Below are positions 1-9,937 of a stretch of DNA of 40,141 nucleotides, piece after piece (positions within the stretch are counted from its first letter, which is position 1; each line of letters starts with the position of its first letter). The stretch is from Candidatus Polarisedimenticola svalbardensis. GTDB lineage: Bacteria; Acidobacteriota; Polarisedimenticolia; Polarisedimenticolales; Polarisedimenticolaceae. Both the position numbers and the translations under genes were made by a program. The notes under the pieces were generated by a model, which ran no database searches, was not told the origin of the DNA, and was given only the letters and a program-made list of their open reading frames with translations. The stretch lies in contig JACXWD010000027.1 of the NCBI GenBank assembly GCA_014764515.1, forward strand, positions 1 to 40,141, given 5' to 3'.

Positions 1-39
1 GTTTCGGCGAAAAGGGGCCTGACCCCATTTACCATTTAA
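1..39. repeat. Possible edge of a GGGG/CCCC dispersed repeat
   Basis: Just downstream of the DUF971 gene the sequence reads GGGGCCTGACCCC (14-26), a short inverted motif. It resembles the GGGGACAGGCAC motif that begins and ends the fold-back element at 34374-34675. Motifs of this kind often flank REP-associated (Y1) transposase relics in proteobacteria. The window edge cuts the context, so only a weak call is possible. It could also serve as a small terminator-like hairpin for the dprA-topA operon. Confidence 0.25.
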
Positions 40-354
40 TTATTCACAGCAGGGGCAGAGTTTGCGGAGCATGTCGAAGGAGTAGATGCCGGTGTCGTGG
101 CCGTCGGACCATGCGATCGATATGCCGTAGCGGCCAACGCCGTGGATCTCCTTGGCCGTGACCGCACGGGGGACCGACTCGTTCTCCAGGATCTTCACCC
201 CGCTCATCTCATCCACGCAGGCGGCGCAGTTGCAGTTGCAGCGCAGGTAATAACCGGTGTAGATCGACTCGTGACCATCTTCCCAGACAATGCCGATCTC
301 ACCGTTGGGGAACGAGTTCAGATCCCTCGGCGTGCAGCGCTCCGATTCGCCCAT
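40..354 (-). CDS. DUF971 family protein (GBBH-like N-terminal domain)
   Basis: The 104-residue protein matches the DUF971 fold, which also forms the N-terminal domain of gamma-butyrobetaine hydroxylase. The signature appears twice: a W-x-DGH stretch early (WEDGH) and late (WSDGH), with LR-x-C-x-C and LCPCC cysteine clusters that could bind metal. Stand-alone DUF971 proteins are often near Fe-S assembly genes, but their biochemical role is not established. The ATG lies 4 bp beyond the topA stop, so it is the last gene of a dprA-topA-DUF971 operon on this strand. The length is normal for stand-alone members. Family call is firm; function is unknown. Confidence 0.8.
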   Translation of the reverse strand: MGESERCTPRDLNSFPNGEIGIVWEDGHESIYTGYYLRCNCNCAACVDEMSGVKILENESVPRAVTAKEIHGVGRYGISIAWSDGHDTGIYSFDMLRKLCPCCE

Positions 355-358
355 GACG

Positions 359-2908
359 CTACTCGTCCGCCTCGGCGCTTTCCGTGTGCTCGCAGTTGTC
401 GGAATCGCACACCAGCTGGCGGCCTTCCTTTTTCGTGACCCGCTCCACCAGGTACTGGCGGTCGCAGTCCGGGCAGGGCTTGTTCACCGGCTTGCGCCAG
501 AGAATGAAGCTGCAGTCCGGGTAGTGATCACAACCGAAGAAGATCTTCCCCCGTTTGCTGCGACGTTCCACCAGTTGCCCTTTGGAACATTCGGGGCAGT
601 GCACCCCGGTCTCGTTCATCTTGACGTAGCGGCAGGTCGGGTAGGCGGAACATGCGATGAACTCGCCGTAACGCCCCTGTTTCTGGGACAGACGGCTTTC
701 GCACCGGGGGCATTTATCGTCCAGGAGCACGTCCGGCTTCGCCTCGGCCTTGCCGTCCTTGTCGATGGTGACCTTGCGGGTGTTCTTGCAGTCCGGGTAG
801 GCGGAACAGGCCAGGAACGGACCGAACCGTCCGCGACGCAGAACCATCGCCTTGCTGCACTTCTCGCAGGGCTCGGCTTCGGTCTCCACCTGGGCCGGAG
901 CAGCAGCCTTGGCCGCCGCCGGCATATCCGAGCGGTCCAGACCGGCGATGTCGGCCACTTCCCGGGTGTTCTTGCAGTCCGGATAACCGGAGCAGGCCAG
1001 GAACTTGCCGAACCGGCCCCACTTCACCACCATCATCTTGCCGCACTTGTCGCAGACCTGGTCGGTCTCGATCGCCTCTTCCTTGACGTTCCGCATCTCC
1101 TTGCGGGCGACCTCAAGGTCGGCTTCGAACTTTTCACTGAACGCCTTGACCGCTTCGATCCAGTTCAGCTTCCCTTCTTCGATGCGATCCAGCTCTTGTT
1201 CCATCTGGGCGGTGTAGTCGGTGCTGATGATGTTGCCGAACGATTCGACCATGAGGTCGTTCACCAGCAGACCGAGCTCGGTAGGGGTGAAGCGGCGTTT
1301 TTCCTTCTCGACGTAATCCCGCCCGGTGATGGTGCTGAGGATGGTGGCGTAAGTCGACGGCCGGCCGATGCCCTTTTCTTCCAGGATCTTCACCAGGGCG
1401 GCCTCGGTGAACCGTGGCGGCGGCTGGGTGAAGTGCTGCTTCGGGATCAGGCCGGCAGGATCCAGTTTCTGCCCCGCTTCCAGTTTGGGGAGGCGTCGTT
1501 CCTTCTCTTCGTCCGTATCCGGGTCTTCCTTTTCCCGGCGCCGGGTCTCTTCGTCCTTGGCTTCGTGATACACAGCAAGCCAGCCTGCGAACTTGAGAAC
1601 CGAGCCGGTGGCCCGGAACCCGTAGCGGCCGGCTTCGATGTCGGCGCGGACGGTATCGAATACGGCGGAAGCCATCTGGGAAGCCACGAACCGGTTCCAG
1701 ATCAGGCTGTAAAGTTTCCATTCGTCGTTGCCCAGGAAAGGTTTGACCATCTCCGGGTTGAATTCCAGGCTGGTAGGCCGGATCGCCTCGTGAGCTTCCT
1801 GGGCCGCCTTGCCGACTTTGAACTTCCGGGCCTCTGCCGGCAGGGAATCCTTGCCGTAGGTCTCGCCGATAAAGCCCCGCACCGCGTCGATCGCCTCGTC
1901 GGCAACCCGGGTGGAATCGGTACGCATGTAGGTAATCAGGCCGACGGTGCCGTGGCTGCCGATCTCCCGGCCTTCGTACAGACCCTGGGCGACCCGCATG
2001 GTCTTGGCAACGTTGAACCCGACCTGGCGGGCGGCGTCCTGCTGCAGCTTGGAGGTGATGAACGGCGGCAGCGGGTGCTTCCTTCGTTCCTTGGCCTGGA
2101 CTTCGGTGACGGTGAACCCGGCATTGCCGCTTTCCGGCGTAACATCCAGGATCAGCGATCCCTCGGTGCCGTTATCCCGCTGTTCCTTGTCGCCGCCGGT
2201 GACCTTCCAGCCCAGGTCGGTGAGCACCGCAGACATTTCGTCCTGTGTGGTGGCCTCGTACTTCTCCCCATCACGGCTCAGGAGCTTGGCGGTGAACTGG
2301 GGCGGCTCGCCGGCGTCCAGGCGGGCGTTCAGGGACCAGTATTCCCGGGTCTCGAACGCCAGGATCTCCCGCTCCCGTTCCACGATGATCCGAAGGGCGA
2401 CGGACTGCACCCTGCCGGCGGACAGGCCTCTGCGGACCTTCTCCCACAGCAGCGGGCTGAGCTTGTACCCCATGAGCCGGTCCAGCACACGACGGGCCTG
2501 CTGGGCGTCCACACGATCCAGGTCGATTTCCTGGGGGGTTTCGAACGCCGCCAGGATCGCCTTCTTGGTGATCTCGTTGAACTGCACCCGGCGGAAGTCG
2601 GCCTTGGACGTTTTACGAAGCACTTCGTAGAGGTGCCAGCAAATCGCTTCCCCTTCCCGGTCCGGGTCAGGTGCGAGGTAGATGGTGTCGGCGTTTTTGG
2701 CCGCCTTTTTCAGGTCGGACAGGGTCTTCTTTTTCTCGGGCAGGACGTCGTAGGTCGGCTCGAATGTCTCCTCGTCTACACCGAGGTTCCGTTTCGGCAG
2801 GTCGCGCACGTGTCCCATGGACGCCTTGACGACGAAATTCTTACCCAGAAATTTGTTGATCGTCTTGGCCTTTGCCGGCGACTCAACGATGACCAGGGAT
2901 TGGGCCAT
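359..2908 (-). CDS. topA: DNA topoisomerase I (type IA)
   Basis: An 849-residue type IA topoisomerase that relaxes negatively supercoiled DNA by cutting one strand through a 5'-phosphotyrosine link. The N-terminal TOPRIM domain has the general-base glutamate in VESPAKAK (E9) and the metal-binding DPDREGE motif (D81-E87). The catalytic tyrosine is Y327 in GLITYMRTDST. The C-terminal quarter holds four clear Cys4 zinc ribbons (CDKC, CEKC, CPRC, CPEC) plus a fifth starting CPDC; E. coli TopA has fewer Cys4 ribbons. The ATG is preceded by AAAGGAG, located in the end of dprA, and starts 3 bp after the dprA stop, so the two are probably translated from one message. Housekeeping gene, intact. Confidence 0.97.
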   Translation of the reverse strand: MAQSLVIVESPAKAKTINKFLGKNFVVKASMGHVRDLPKRNLGVDEETFEPTYDVLPEKKKTLSDLKKAAKNADTIYLAPDPDREGEAICWHLYEVLRKTSKADFRRVQFNEITKKAILAAFETPQEIDLDRVDAQQARRVLDRLMGYKLSPLLWEKVRRGLSAGRVQSVALRIIVEREREILAFETREYWSLNARLDAGEPPQFTAKLLSRDGEKYEATTQDEMSAVLTDLGWKVTGGDKEQRDNGTEGSLILDVTPESGNAGFTVTEVQAKERRKHPLPPFITSKLQQDAARQVGFNVAKTMRVAQGLYEGREIGSHGTVGLITYMRTDSTRVADEAIDAVRGFIGETYGKDSLPAEARKFKVGKAAQEAHEAIRPTSLEFNPEMVKPFLGNDEWKLYSLIWNRFVASQMASAVFDTVRADIEAGRYGFRATGSVLKFAGWLAVYHEAKDEETRRREKEDPDTDEEKERRLPKLEAGQKLDPAGLIPKQHFTQPPPRFTEAALVKILEEKGIGRPSTYATILSTITGRDYVEKEKRRFTPTELGLLVNDLMVESFGNIISTDYTAQMEQELDRIEEGKLNWIEAVKAFSEKFEADLEVARKEMRNVKEEAIETDQVCDKCGKMMVVKWGRFGKFLACSGYPDCKNTREVADIAGLDRSDMPAAAKAAAPAQVETEAEPCEKCSKAMVLRRGRFGPFLACSAYPDCKNTRKVTIDKDGKAEAKPDVLLDDKCPRCESRLSQKQGRYGEFIACSAYPTCRYVKMNETGVHCPECSKGQLVERRSKRGKIFFGCDHYPDCSFILWRKPVNKPCPDCDRQYLVERVTKKEGRQLVCDSDNCEHTESAEADE

Positions 2909-2911
2909 GGC

Positions 2912-4084
2912 TCACGACTCCTTTAGAGGGCGTCGAAGATAGTACCTGCCCGGTAGTTGGTCAACCAACCCCCGGGCGGTCAGGCCGAACAGGGCGACCT
3001 GAATCGGCGCGATCCGCATCGGGATACCTTCCGCCATCTCGTCTAATAAGGAAGGCTCAACCGGGTCGAGATATTCCAGGACCTTGCGTTCGTCAGTCGG
3101 CAACTCGGCCAATAATTCCTCCAAACTACAACCTTTTCCTTCGGAAAGGCCGGAATCGGCCCTGTTTTCCAGCAGGTGGCCCCAGGCCGGCTGCAGCTCC
3201 TCCAGGATGTCCCGGGCCGACAGCGCCGGCCGGGCCCCGGAACGGAGCAACAAATTACAGCCGGTTGAGGTGGGCGACGTGACCGGTCCGGGCACGGCCA
3301 GCACTTCCCGGCCCTGTTCCAGGGCATGGCCTGCGGTGATCAGGGAGCCGGACTTCCGGGTCGCCTCCACCACCACCACGGCGGCGGAAAGTCCCGAAAT
3401 AAGGCGGTTTCTGCGGGGAAAGTGCCCCGGCATCGGCCCCATCATCAGGGGAAACTCGGAAACCAGGCAGCCGCCACCGGCAGCGATCTCCTCGAAAAGC
3501 TGTTTGTTTTCAGGCGGATAGAACGTTCCCAGACCGCTTCCCAGCACCGCCACCGTCTTCCCGCCTACCTTCAGGGCGCCGCAGTGGGCGGCAGTGTCCA
3601 CGCCCCGGGCGCCGCCGGAGACCGGTTCCACCCCGAACCGGGCCAGATCCCGGGCCAGCGTCTCCGCCGTGGACAGCCCGTAGCGGGTACCGTTGCGGGA
3701 ACCGACCAGGGCGACCCGCAAGACATCTTCCGGAAGCTCTCCCCGGAGGTACAACAGTACCGGCGGGTCGGGGATCTCCAGCAGCACTTCCGGGTAATTC
3801 GGATGGTTCACCGGCAGCAGGTCGATCCCCAGCTCCCGGCAGCGCTTCATTTCTTTATGGACCGTTCTGCGAAGGTCCTTCCGGACCTCCCTCAGCCGCT
3901 CCGCAAAATTCGGGCTCTTGTAGCGCGCCAGGGTCGACAGCTTCCCAGCCGGCACCCGGTACGCCAGGTCTCCCGGCGAGTACCCGGCCTCAAGAGCCCT
4001 TGATATCCGAACCGGTCCAAGAGAAGGAAGGAAGTTCAGTGCGATCCAGTCCGGCAGATCGCCGGCAGGCAGGTCTCGGGGCAT
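2912..4084 (-). CDS. dprA: DNA-processing protein DprA (Smf)
   Basis: DprA binds incoming single-stranded DNA and loads RecA during natural transformation; it is also widespread in non-competent bacteria. The central Rossmann-like domain is complete, with GSRNGTRYG, SGGARGVDTAAH and the RRNR-x-ISGLS and SGSLITAGHALEQGR segments. A winged-helix-like C-terminal domain follows. I choose the ATG at 4084 (390 residues), which has GGGGAG nine bases upstream, over a GTG at 4111 that would add nine residues. It is first in a dprA-topA-DUF971 operon. A decayed second copy of its 5' two-thirds lies at 24310-24634, across the 20-kb block, so this locus was duplicated. Confidence 0.95.
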   Translation of the reverse strand: MPRDLPAGDLPDWIALNFLPSLGPVRISRALEAGYSPGDLAYRVPAGKLSTLARYKSPNFAERLREVRKDLRRTVHKEMKRCRELGIDLLPVNHPNYPEVLLEIPDPPVLLYLRGELPEDVLRVALVGSRNGTRYGLSTAETLARDLARFGVEPVSGGARGVDTAAHCGALKVGGKTVAVLGSGLGTFYPPENKQLFEEIAAGGGCLVSEFPLMMGPMPGHFPRRNRLISGLSAAVVVVEATRKSGSLITAGHALEQGREVLAVPGPVTSPTSTGCNLLLRSGARPALSARDILEELQPAWGHLLENRADSGLSEGKGCSLEELLAELPTDERKVLEYLDPVEPSLLDEMAEGIPMRIAPIQVALFGLTARGLVDQLPGRYYLRRPLKES

Positions 4085-4111
4085 GGCAGATTTCTCCCCG
4101 AGGAGGCGCAC

Positions 4112-4397
4112 CGAGTTTGAAGGAAGAGGGGGCAGAGGTCAAGGGGATGGGGTGGAGTGAAATCGATACGCCAACCCACGGCAACCCCAAGTACGAAATT
4201 GAGACTGGGATGACGGATCGATGACCACGGCCGCCTGAATTCTTGATTTTCCGGAGACCGGAACCCTTTAGAAATCAGCTTTGGTTCATGGCAAGGCGAT
4301 TGCATTGTGCCCAATCGTCGCTGGAGAGATGGGACCTCCGGCGGTGGAGGCGGACATTTAATGTCCGTGGACTTGCAGAGGGAAAACGAGGGACGCC
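4112..4397. promoter_or_regulatory. Divergent intergenic region with two inverted repeats
   Basis: This 286-bp gap separates dprA (leftward) from the 20-kb operon (rightward). It holds two perfect inverted repeats: TTCCGG-AGA-CCGGAA (4249-4263) and CGGACAT-TTA-ATGTCCG (4351-4367). The second ends 30 bp before the first start codon of the operon and could be an operator or a 5'-leader hairpin. About the first 20 bases, including GAGTTTGAAGGAA, recur upstream of the dprA relic near 24663-24675. I see no convincing -35/-10 pair, so the promoter is not assigned. Confidence 0.45.
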
Positions 4398-4976
4398 ATG
4401 GACCGAAGCGACCGGATTACGAATGCACGCCTGGGCTACCTGCCGGTTCCGGCTGTGCTGTTTGCCCTGGTGTTTTGCGTTCTGTTCGGTCTGGGGAATA
4501 CCCCGGGCCTTGCGGAGCAGGACGACCAGCAGCTGATGAGAGGTCTGGACGAACAGGTCCAGGAGATCAAGTCCGACGTTCTCGGCATTGCGGAAGAGCT
4601 GAGCCTGCTGGAAGAGAAACTGCTGTACCCGTCCGGGACCCAGGTTGCGATCTTCATCGCGCTGGAACCAGGGGATGCCATGCGGCTCGACGCCGTGCAG
4701 CTCCAGATCGACGGTCAACTGGTGGCGCATTACATCTACAGCGCCAAGGAGCTGGAAGCGCTGCGCAAAGGTGGAGTGCAACGGCTGTACGTCGGCAATG
4801 TGGCCACCGGAACGCACCGGCTCGAGGTGTTCATCGACGGCAAGTCCACCGGCGGCGAAGATATTACACACACGGAACGGTTCGAATTCCGCAAGGAAGT
4901 GAAGCCGAAAATGGTCGGCTTGACGCTGGCCGGCTCCGGTTCCGGCAGCGCTGCGATCACACTCGGGGAATGGTAG
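4398..4976 (+). CDS. Conserved periplasmic protein, first gene of the Glt-like operon
   Basis: The 192-residue protein begins with a hydrophobic segment (residues about 14-38) that looks like a signal peptide or anchor, followed by a short helical stretch (42-72) and a beta-rich domain. The domain includes the phrases GGVQRLYVGN and GTHRLEVF. Similar proteins head TPR-TolQ-ExbD-AgmX gene sets in other proteobacteria and are sometimes labelled AraC regulators, but I see no helix-turn-helix here. The ATG has GAGGGA five bases upstream. The next gene starts 3 bp after its stop. It is likely a periplasmic part of the machine encoded downstream; a specific function cannot be read from the sequence. 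Confidence 0.7.
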   Translation: MDRSDRITNARLGYLPVPAVLFALVFCVLFGLGNTPGLAEQDDQQLMRGLDEQVQEIKSDVLGIAEELSLLEEKLLYPSGTQVAIFIALEPGDAMRLDAVQLQIDGQLVAHYIYSAKELEALRKGGVQRLYVGNVATGTHRLEVFIDGKSTGGEDITHTERFEFRKEVKPKMVGLTLAGSGSGSAAITLGEW

Positions 4977-4979
4977 TCG

Positions 4980-6860
4980 ATGCGCATCCCTCACCAGCTG
5001 CTCGGGCTTGGCCTGGGCCTGGTGCTTGCGGCCACACCGGTTGCAGGCGCCGAGTTGAGGGACCTCTTTTTCGGTGAGGCGCTGTACCACGCCTATCAGG
5101 GGCAGTACTTCGATGCGCTCCAAAGGCTCGACACCGAACTCGCCCAGTACAATGGTCTGGATGAGCCTTCCCTGGATACGCTGCACTATCACGTCAACGA
5201 TGCCGAATTCTCGGTAGGCGATTTCGAGCTCCATTACCGCATGCACCACCGGGCAGGGCGGGCCATCAAGGCGGTGCTGGAAGGCGCCGTCGATGAAGCG
5301 GTACGCAACGAGGCCGCCTTCCGGCTCGCGCGGATCCATTTCCAGAAAGGTCAGCTGGAAGAAGGGCTGCACGCACTGGACCGGATCGAAGGCACGGTGC
5401 CGCCCGGGCTGCCGGACGACATCGCGTTCCTGCGCGCCAATCTGTACATGGCGACCGGCCGGCCCAGCGATGCCGTCGACGAGCTCGACCAGGTGCAGAG
5501 CGACGACGGACTGGCCGGGTTCACAGCCTACAATCTCGGCATCGCACTATTGCAGTCCGGCCGGCCTCAGGAAGGGATCGAACAGCTGGACAAGGCCGGG
5601 CTGCTGGCAGGCGGCGATGGCGCCGGACTTGCGATCCGGGACAAGTCCAACCTGGTGCTCGGATCGATCCTGTTCGAATCGGAAGAGTACGAGCGGGCCA
5701 GGCGGTCGCTGGACCGGGTTCGCCTGGAAGGGCCGTTCTCGAACCAGGCCCTGCTGCGAGCCGGTTGGGCCGAGGCCACAGCCGGGAGTTATGACCGCGC
5801 CCTCGTCCCGTGGAACATCCTGGTGGAACGTGAACCGACCGACGCCGCCGTCCAGGAAGCGATGCTGGCCGTGCCCCATGCTTACTCCAAGTTGGATCTC
5901 CACGGCCGCGCCGCGATCCGGTACGGGCAGGCGCTGGAACTGTTCAGCAACCAGATCGAACGGGTGGACGCATCGCTGGACAGCATCCGTGGAGGACGGT
6001 TCCTCGATGCGTTGATCCGGGAGGAGGTCCGGCAGGACAAGCAGTGGGTCATACGCCTGCGCACCATGCCCGATGCACCGGAAACCTACTACCTGATGGA
6101 ATTGATGGCGACCCACGATTTCCAGACCGCACTGCAAAACTACCTCGATCTCGAGGACCTGCGGTCGAAGCTGCTGGGCTGGCGGGACAGCCTGGACGCC
6201 TTCGAAGACATCATTCGGCTGCGGGAAGAAAATTACGAGCCGCTGCTGCCGGGGGTCGATGCGCAGTTCCGGGAGCTGGATTCGCGGATGCGCCTGCGCC
6301 TTGCGCAGCGCAAGCATGTCGGCGATCGTCTGCAGGCGATGCTGACCGTGCCCCGGCCGGAGTACCTGGCGACCGCCGACGAGGGGATCGCCGGGGAGCG
6401 GATCGGACGCATCGAAAAGCGACTGGGTGATTCCAACGATCCTGACACAGCCGCCTTCCGGGAGCGGGTGGCCCGGTTACGTGGTGTTCTCACGTGGCGT
6501 CTCGAGACCGAGTACCACGAGCGGTTGACCGCGGCACATGAGCACCTCAACGAATTGAATGTGCATGTGGAGGCTCTCACCCGGCAGTATGAGTCCTTCG
6601 TCAGGAATCGACAGGCTGCGATGCACAGTTACGTCGGTTACGAAACCCGCATCAAGCGGCTTCGCACCGCGGTCGGCGATGCTATGCAGCGCATCGACAT
6701 CGTCATGGCCCGGCAGGGTCACTTGATTGAGACCGTCGCCATCAACCAGTTGAAAGCCCGCAGGGAACACCTGGTCGCCCAGCAGACCCAGGCGCGCTAC
6801 GCCGTGGCCGATAGCTACGACCGGGCCGCTCGCGCCGACATCGGTGAGGTGCAGCCATGA
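4980..6860 (+). CDS. Secreted TPR and coiled-coil protein
   Basis: A 626-residue protein with a signal peptide (about residues 1-24, ending in PVAGA) and therefore probably periplasmic. Residues about 30-320 are helical TPR-like repeats, with a recurring small-residue pattern such as AFRLARIHFQKGQLEEGLHA and AYNLGIALLQSGRPQEGIEQ. The C-terminal third is charged and heptad-like, predicting coiled coil. In position it corresponds to the periplasmic TPR subunits (GltD/AgmU type) of the Myxococcus gliding complex, an inference from operon context rather than from a diagnostic motif. Its final ATGA overlaps the start of the next gene. Confidence 0.72.
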   Translation: MRIPHQLLGLGLGLVLAATPVAGAELRDLFFGEALYHAYQGQYFDALQRLDTELAQYNGLDEPSLDTLHYHVNDAEFSVGDFELHYRMHHRAGRAIKAVLEGAVDEAVRNEAAFRLARIHFQKGQLEEGLHALDRIEGTVPPGLPDDIAFLRANLYMATGRPSDAVDELDQVQSDDGLAGFTAYNLGIALLQSGRPQEGIEQLDKAGLLAGGDGAGLAIRDKSNLVLGSILFESEEYERARRSLDRVRLEGPFSNQALLRAGWAEATAGSYDRALVPWNILVEREPTDAAVQEAMLAVPHAYSKLDLHGRAAIRYGQALELFSNQIERVDASLDSIRGGRFLDALIREEVRQDKQWVIRLRTMPDAPETYYLMELMATHDFQTALQNYLDLEDLRSKLLGWRDSLDAFEDIIRLREENYEPLLPGVDAQFRELDSRMRLRLAQRKHVGDRLQAMLTVPRPEYLATADEGIAGERIGRIEKRLGDSNDPDTAAFRERVARLRGVLTWRLETEYHERLTAAHEHLNELNVHVEALTRQYESFVRNRQAAMHSYVGYETRIKRLRTAVGDAMQRIDIVMARQGHLIETVAINQLKARREHLVAQQTQARYAVADSYDRAARADIGEVQP

Positions 6861-9800
6861 TCCGTCGTCTCACCATTGCGATGGTGCTCGCGCCGGTCTT
6901 CATGGCCGGGTGCGCCACCGTTCCCGAACGCCAGGCCCAGGTGACCCTGGCGGAGCTGCGGAACGTGCAACCGGACGTGCAGGAAGTGCAGGTCGAGCAG
7001 GGCTTTGAGCAGGCGATGGAGGGCTACCGCCGCTTCCTCGAAGAGACGCCGGAGACGGCGATGACTCCGGAGGCGATGAGGCGTCTCGCGGATCTGCAGA
7101 TCGAAAAGCAGTTCGGGATACGCGATGGTGAGGGCACCGTGCAGGAAACGGCTCTCCCGGTACCTTCCCAGGCGGATGTGCCCGAGAGGGCCGGCACGTC
7201 CGGACAGCCTGGATCGCCGGATGGAATATGGGAATCCGATCAGGAATTCGAGCAGCGCACGACCGCCGAAACTGCGGTTCCGGCAAGCCCTGCAGGGGTT
7301 GAGACCGATCCCGCGGACGCCCTCGAGGCGATCGCACTGTACGACAAGCTGCTTACCGAGTACCCGAGTTACGAGAACAGCGACCAGGTGCTGTACCAGA
7401 AGGCGCGGGCATACGACGAAATCGGCCGCAGCGAAGAGGCGATGGAGACCATGGAGCTCCTGATCCAGGCCAATCCCCATTCCGGGCACTACGACGAAGT
7501 GCAGTTCCGGCGGGGCGAATTCCTGTTTACGCGCAGGCAGTATCGCGATGCGGAGAGCGCTTATGCGGCGATCTTCAACCTGGGCGCCGGATCATCGTAT
7601 TACGAACTGGCTCTCTACAAGCTCGGGTGGACGCTCTACAAGCAGGAGTTCTACGAGGAGGCCCTGCACAAGTACATGGCATTGATGGACTACAAGGTGT
7701 CCGTCGGCTACGACTTCGATCAGGCCGCAACGGAAGAAGACGAGCGCCGCGTAGCCGATACCTATCGAGCCATCAGCCTGAGCTTCAGCTACATCGGTCC
7801 ACCGGAAACCGTTGCGGAGTACTTTGCGGAGTTCGGCAATCGCACCTACGAGGATCGGGTCTACAACAACCTCGGCGAACACTACCTGGCCAAGCTGCGC
7901 TATGACGACGCGGCGAAGACCTACAAGACGTTTATGGGACTATACCCGTTCCACCGAGCCGCGCCGATGTTCAGCATGCGGGTCGTGGAAACCTTCACCA
8001 AGGGTGAGTTCCCCAAGCTCGTGCTGGAGGCGAAGCGGGAGTTCGCGTCGGATTACGGACTGCACTCCGAATACTGGCAGCACTACGAGCCCGAGGAATC
8101 GCCGGAAGTACTGGCCTACCTGAAGACGAACCTGAACGATCTTGCAACGCACTATCACGCCCGGTACCAGGATACGGAGGACGAAGCCGAGAAGCTTGCA
8201 AGCCATCGCGAGGCGAGGCGGTGGTACGGCGACTACCTCGAGTCCTTCCCGACGGATGAAGATACGCCGGCGATCAACTACCGGCTGGCGGACCTCCTCC
8301 TGGAGAGTGGGGAGTTCGGGGAGGCGGCCAGGCAGTATGAGCGCACGGCCTACAAATACGCCGGGCATGCCCAATCGTCGGCTGCGGGTTACGCTGCGGT
8401 CTACGCCTACCGCGAGCAGATGAAGGTTGCCGACGATGAACAGCAGGACGCGGTCAGGCGCAACACCGTCGAAAGCTCGCTCCGGTTCGCCGACGCGTTC
8501 CCGGACCACGAACACACCGCGGCGGTTCTGGGCGCCGCCGCTGACGACCTGTACGAGCTGGAGGATTACGACTCCGCCATCGCAGCGTCCCGGCGGGTAA
8601 TCGATGCCTATCCCGAGGCAGGCGAAACCATCCTGCGCTCGGCGTGGATCGTCGTCGCACACGGCTCGTTCGAACTCGCGGAGTACCCGCAGGCCGAACA
8701 GGCCTATGGTGAAACCCTTGCGCGGACTCCGCTGGATGACGAGTCCCACGAAGGACTGGTGGACAATCTCGCCGCCTCGATCTACAGGCAGGGCGAGATC
8801 GCAAACGACGCCCAGGACTATCGGGCGGCTGCGGACCATTTCCTGAGAATCCGTTCGGCGGCGCCGACGTCCGCCATCCGTGCATCGGCCGAATACGATG
8901 CAGGCGCCGCGTTGATCCGGCTGGAGAGCTGGAACGAGGCTGCAGGGGTGTTCGAAGCGTTTCGCAGCGCCTACCCCGGGCATGAACTGCAGCTGGAGGC
9001 CACCAGGCAGATCGCGTACGCCTACCGCGAGGACGGCCGGTTGATGCGCGCCGCCGACGAGTACGACCGTTTCGCCACCGAGTCGGTAGACCCGGAGCTG
9101 CGTCGTGAAGCGCTGCTGGTGGCAGGGGACCTCTACGAGCAGTCCGATGCCCCGGGCCGTGCTCTAAATATCTATAACCGCTACGTGGAAGAGTATTCCG
9201 TCCCTGTGGAGCCGGCCCTGGAAACCCGGTTCAAGATCGCCGGGATCCACAACGCGGCTGATGACGATTCGCTCTATCACCAGGAACTGGCGGAGATCGT
9301 AAGGCTCGAGGCGGAGGCCGGGCCGGACAGGACCGGTCGGACCCGCTTCCTGGCGGCAAGTTCGGCCCTCGTTCTCGCTGAGCAGCTCTACGGAGAGTTC
9401 ATCACCGTGAAACTGCTGCAACCGTTCGAAGCCAGCCTGCAGGACAAGCAGGAGCGCTTGGACACCACCATCGCGGCCATGGGTGCTCTGGTGTCGTACG
9501 AGGTCGCCGAGGTAACGGCGGCCGCCACGTACTACATGGCGGAGATCTACTTCGATTTCAGCCGGTCCCTGGCTGAGTCGGAACGGCCCACCGATCTTGA
9601 GCCGGTGGAACTGGCGGAGTACGAATTGGCCCTTGAAGAGGAAGGGTATCCCTTCGAAGAAAAAGCGATCGACCTGCACGAGGAAAACCTGGAACTGTTG
9701 CAGGCCGGAGTCTTCAATTCATGGACTGCGAAAAGCCTCGACAAGCTGGCCGAGCTGGTTCCGGGGCGTTACGCCAAGAACGAAATGAGCAGCGGCTTCC

Positions 9801-9937
9801 TCGCCAGGGTCGATGTCTACGAGTATCGCTCGCCCGGGTCGGAATTCGTCGGACCGCTTATGAGCGGCATCGACACGACGGACCGGAACGAAACGGTCCT
9901 GGCCGCCCGGGCGCAGTCCGGTGAGGAGGAGCGCTGA
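6857..9937 (+). CDS. Large TPR outer-membrane lipoprotein
   Basis: A 1026-residue lipoprotein. The signal peptide ends in a lipobox, FMAG-C (Cys19), followed by ATVPE, with no Asp at +2, so outer-membrane sorting is plausible by the E. coli rule. Most of the chain is tandem TPR/YfgC-like helical repeats (for example [20 protein letters not shown] and [20 protein letters not shown]). The periodic YPxxxxxD and FPxxExT phrases are typical of periplasmic TPR proteins such as BamD, YbgF/CpoB and AglT/GltE. It overlaps the gene before (ATGA) and after (TGATGA), so the three TPR genes are translationally coupled. Likely role: outer-membrane or periplasmic scaffold of the energised complex. Confidence 0.75.
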   Translation: MIRRLTIAMVLAPVFMAGCATVPERQAQVTLAELRNVQPDVQEVQVEQGFEQAMEGYRRFLEETPETAMTPEAMRRLADLQIEKQFGIRDGEGTVQETALPVPSQADVPERAGTSGQPGSPDGIWESDQEFEQRTTAETAVPASPAGVETDPADALEAIALYDKLLTEYPSYENSDQVLYQKARAYDEIGRSEEAMETMELLIQANPHSGHYDEVQFRRGEFLFTRRQYRDAESAYAAIFNLGAGSSYYELALYKLGWTLYKQEFYEEALHKYMALMDYKVSVGYDFDQAATEEDERRVADTYRAISLSFSYIGPPETVAEYFAEFGNRTYEDRVYNNLGEHYLAKLRYDDAAKTYKTFMGLYPFHRAAPMFSMRVVETFTKGEFPKLVLEAKREFASDYGLHSEYWQHYEPEESPEVLAYLKTNLNDLATHYHARYQDTEDEAEKLASHREARRWYGDYLESFPTDEDTPAINYRLADLLLESGEFGEAARQYERTAYKYAGHAQSSAAGYAAVYAYREQMKVADDEQQDAVRRNTVESSLRFADAFPDHEHTAAVLGAAADDLYELEDYDSAIAASRRVIDAYPEAGETILRSAWIVVAHGSFELAEYPQAEQAYGETLARTPLDDESHEGLVDNLAASIYRQGEIANDAQDYRAAADHFLRIRSAAPTSAIRASAEYDAGAALIRLESWNEAAGVFEAFRSAYPGHELQLEATRQIAYAYREDGRLMRAADEYDRFATESVDPELRREALLVAGDLYEQSDAPGRALNIYNRYVEEYSVPVEPALETRFKIAGIHNAADDDSLYHQELAEIVRLEAEAGPDRTGRTRFLAASSALVLAEQLYGEFITVKLLQPFEASLQDKQERLDTTIAAMGALVSYEVAEVTAAATYYMAEIYFDFSRSLAESERPTDLEPVELAEYELALEEEGYPFEEKAIDLHEENLELLQAGVFNSWTAKSLDKLAELVPGRYAKNEMSSGFLARVDVYEYRSPGSEFVGPLMSGIDTTDRNETVLAARAQSGEEER

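Noticed and set aside
290-2926. 878-residue open frame on the plus strand
   Set aside because: It is antisense to the whole of topA. High GC content leaves long open frames opposite real genes, and its sequence shows no domain or start signal.
4398-4976. AraC-type regulator
   Set aside because: Similar proteins may carry that label, but there is a leading hydrophobic segment, a beta-rich body and no helix-turn-helix.
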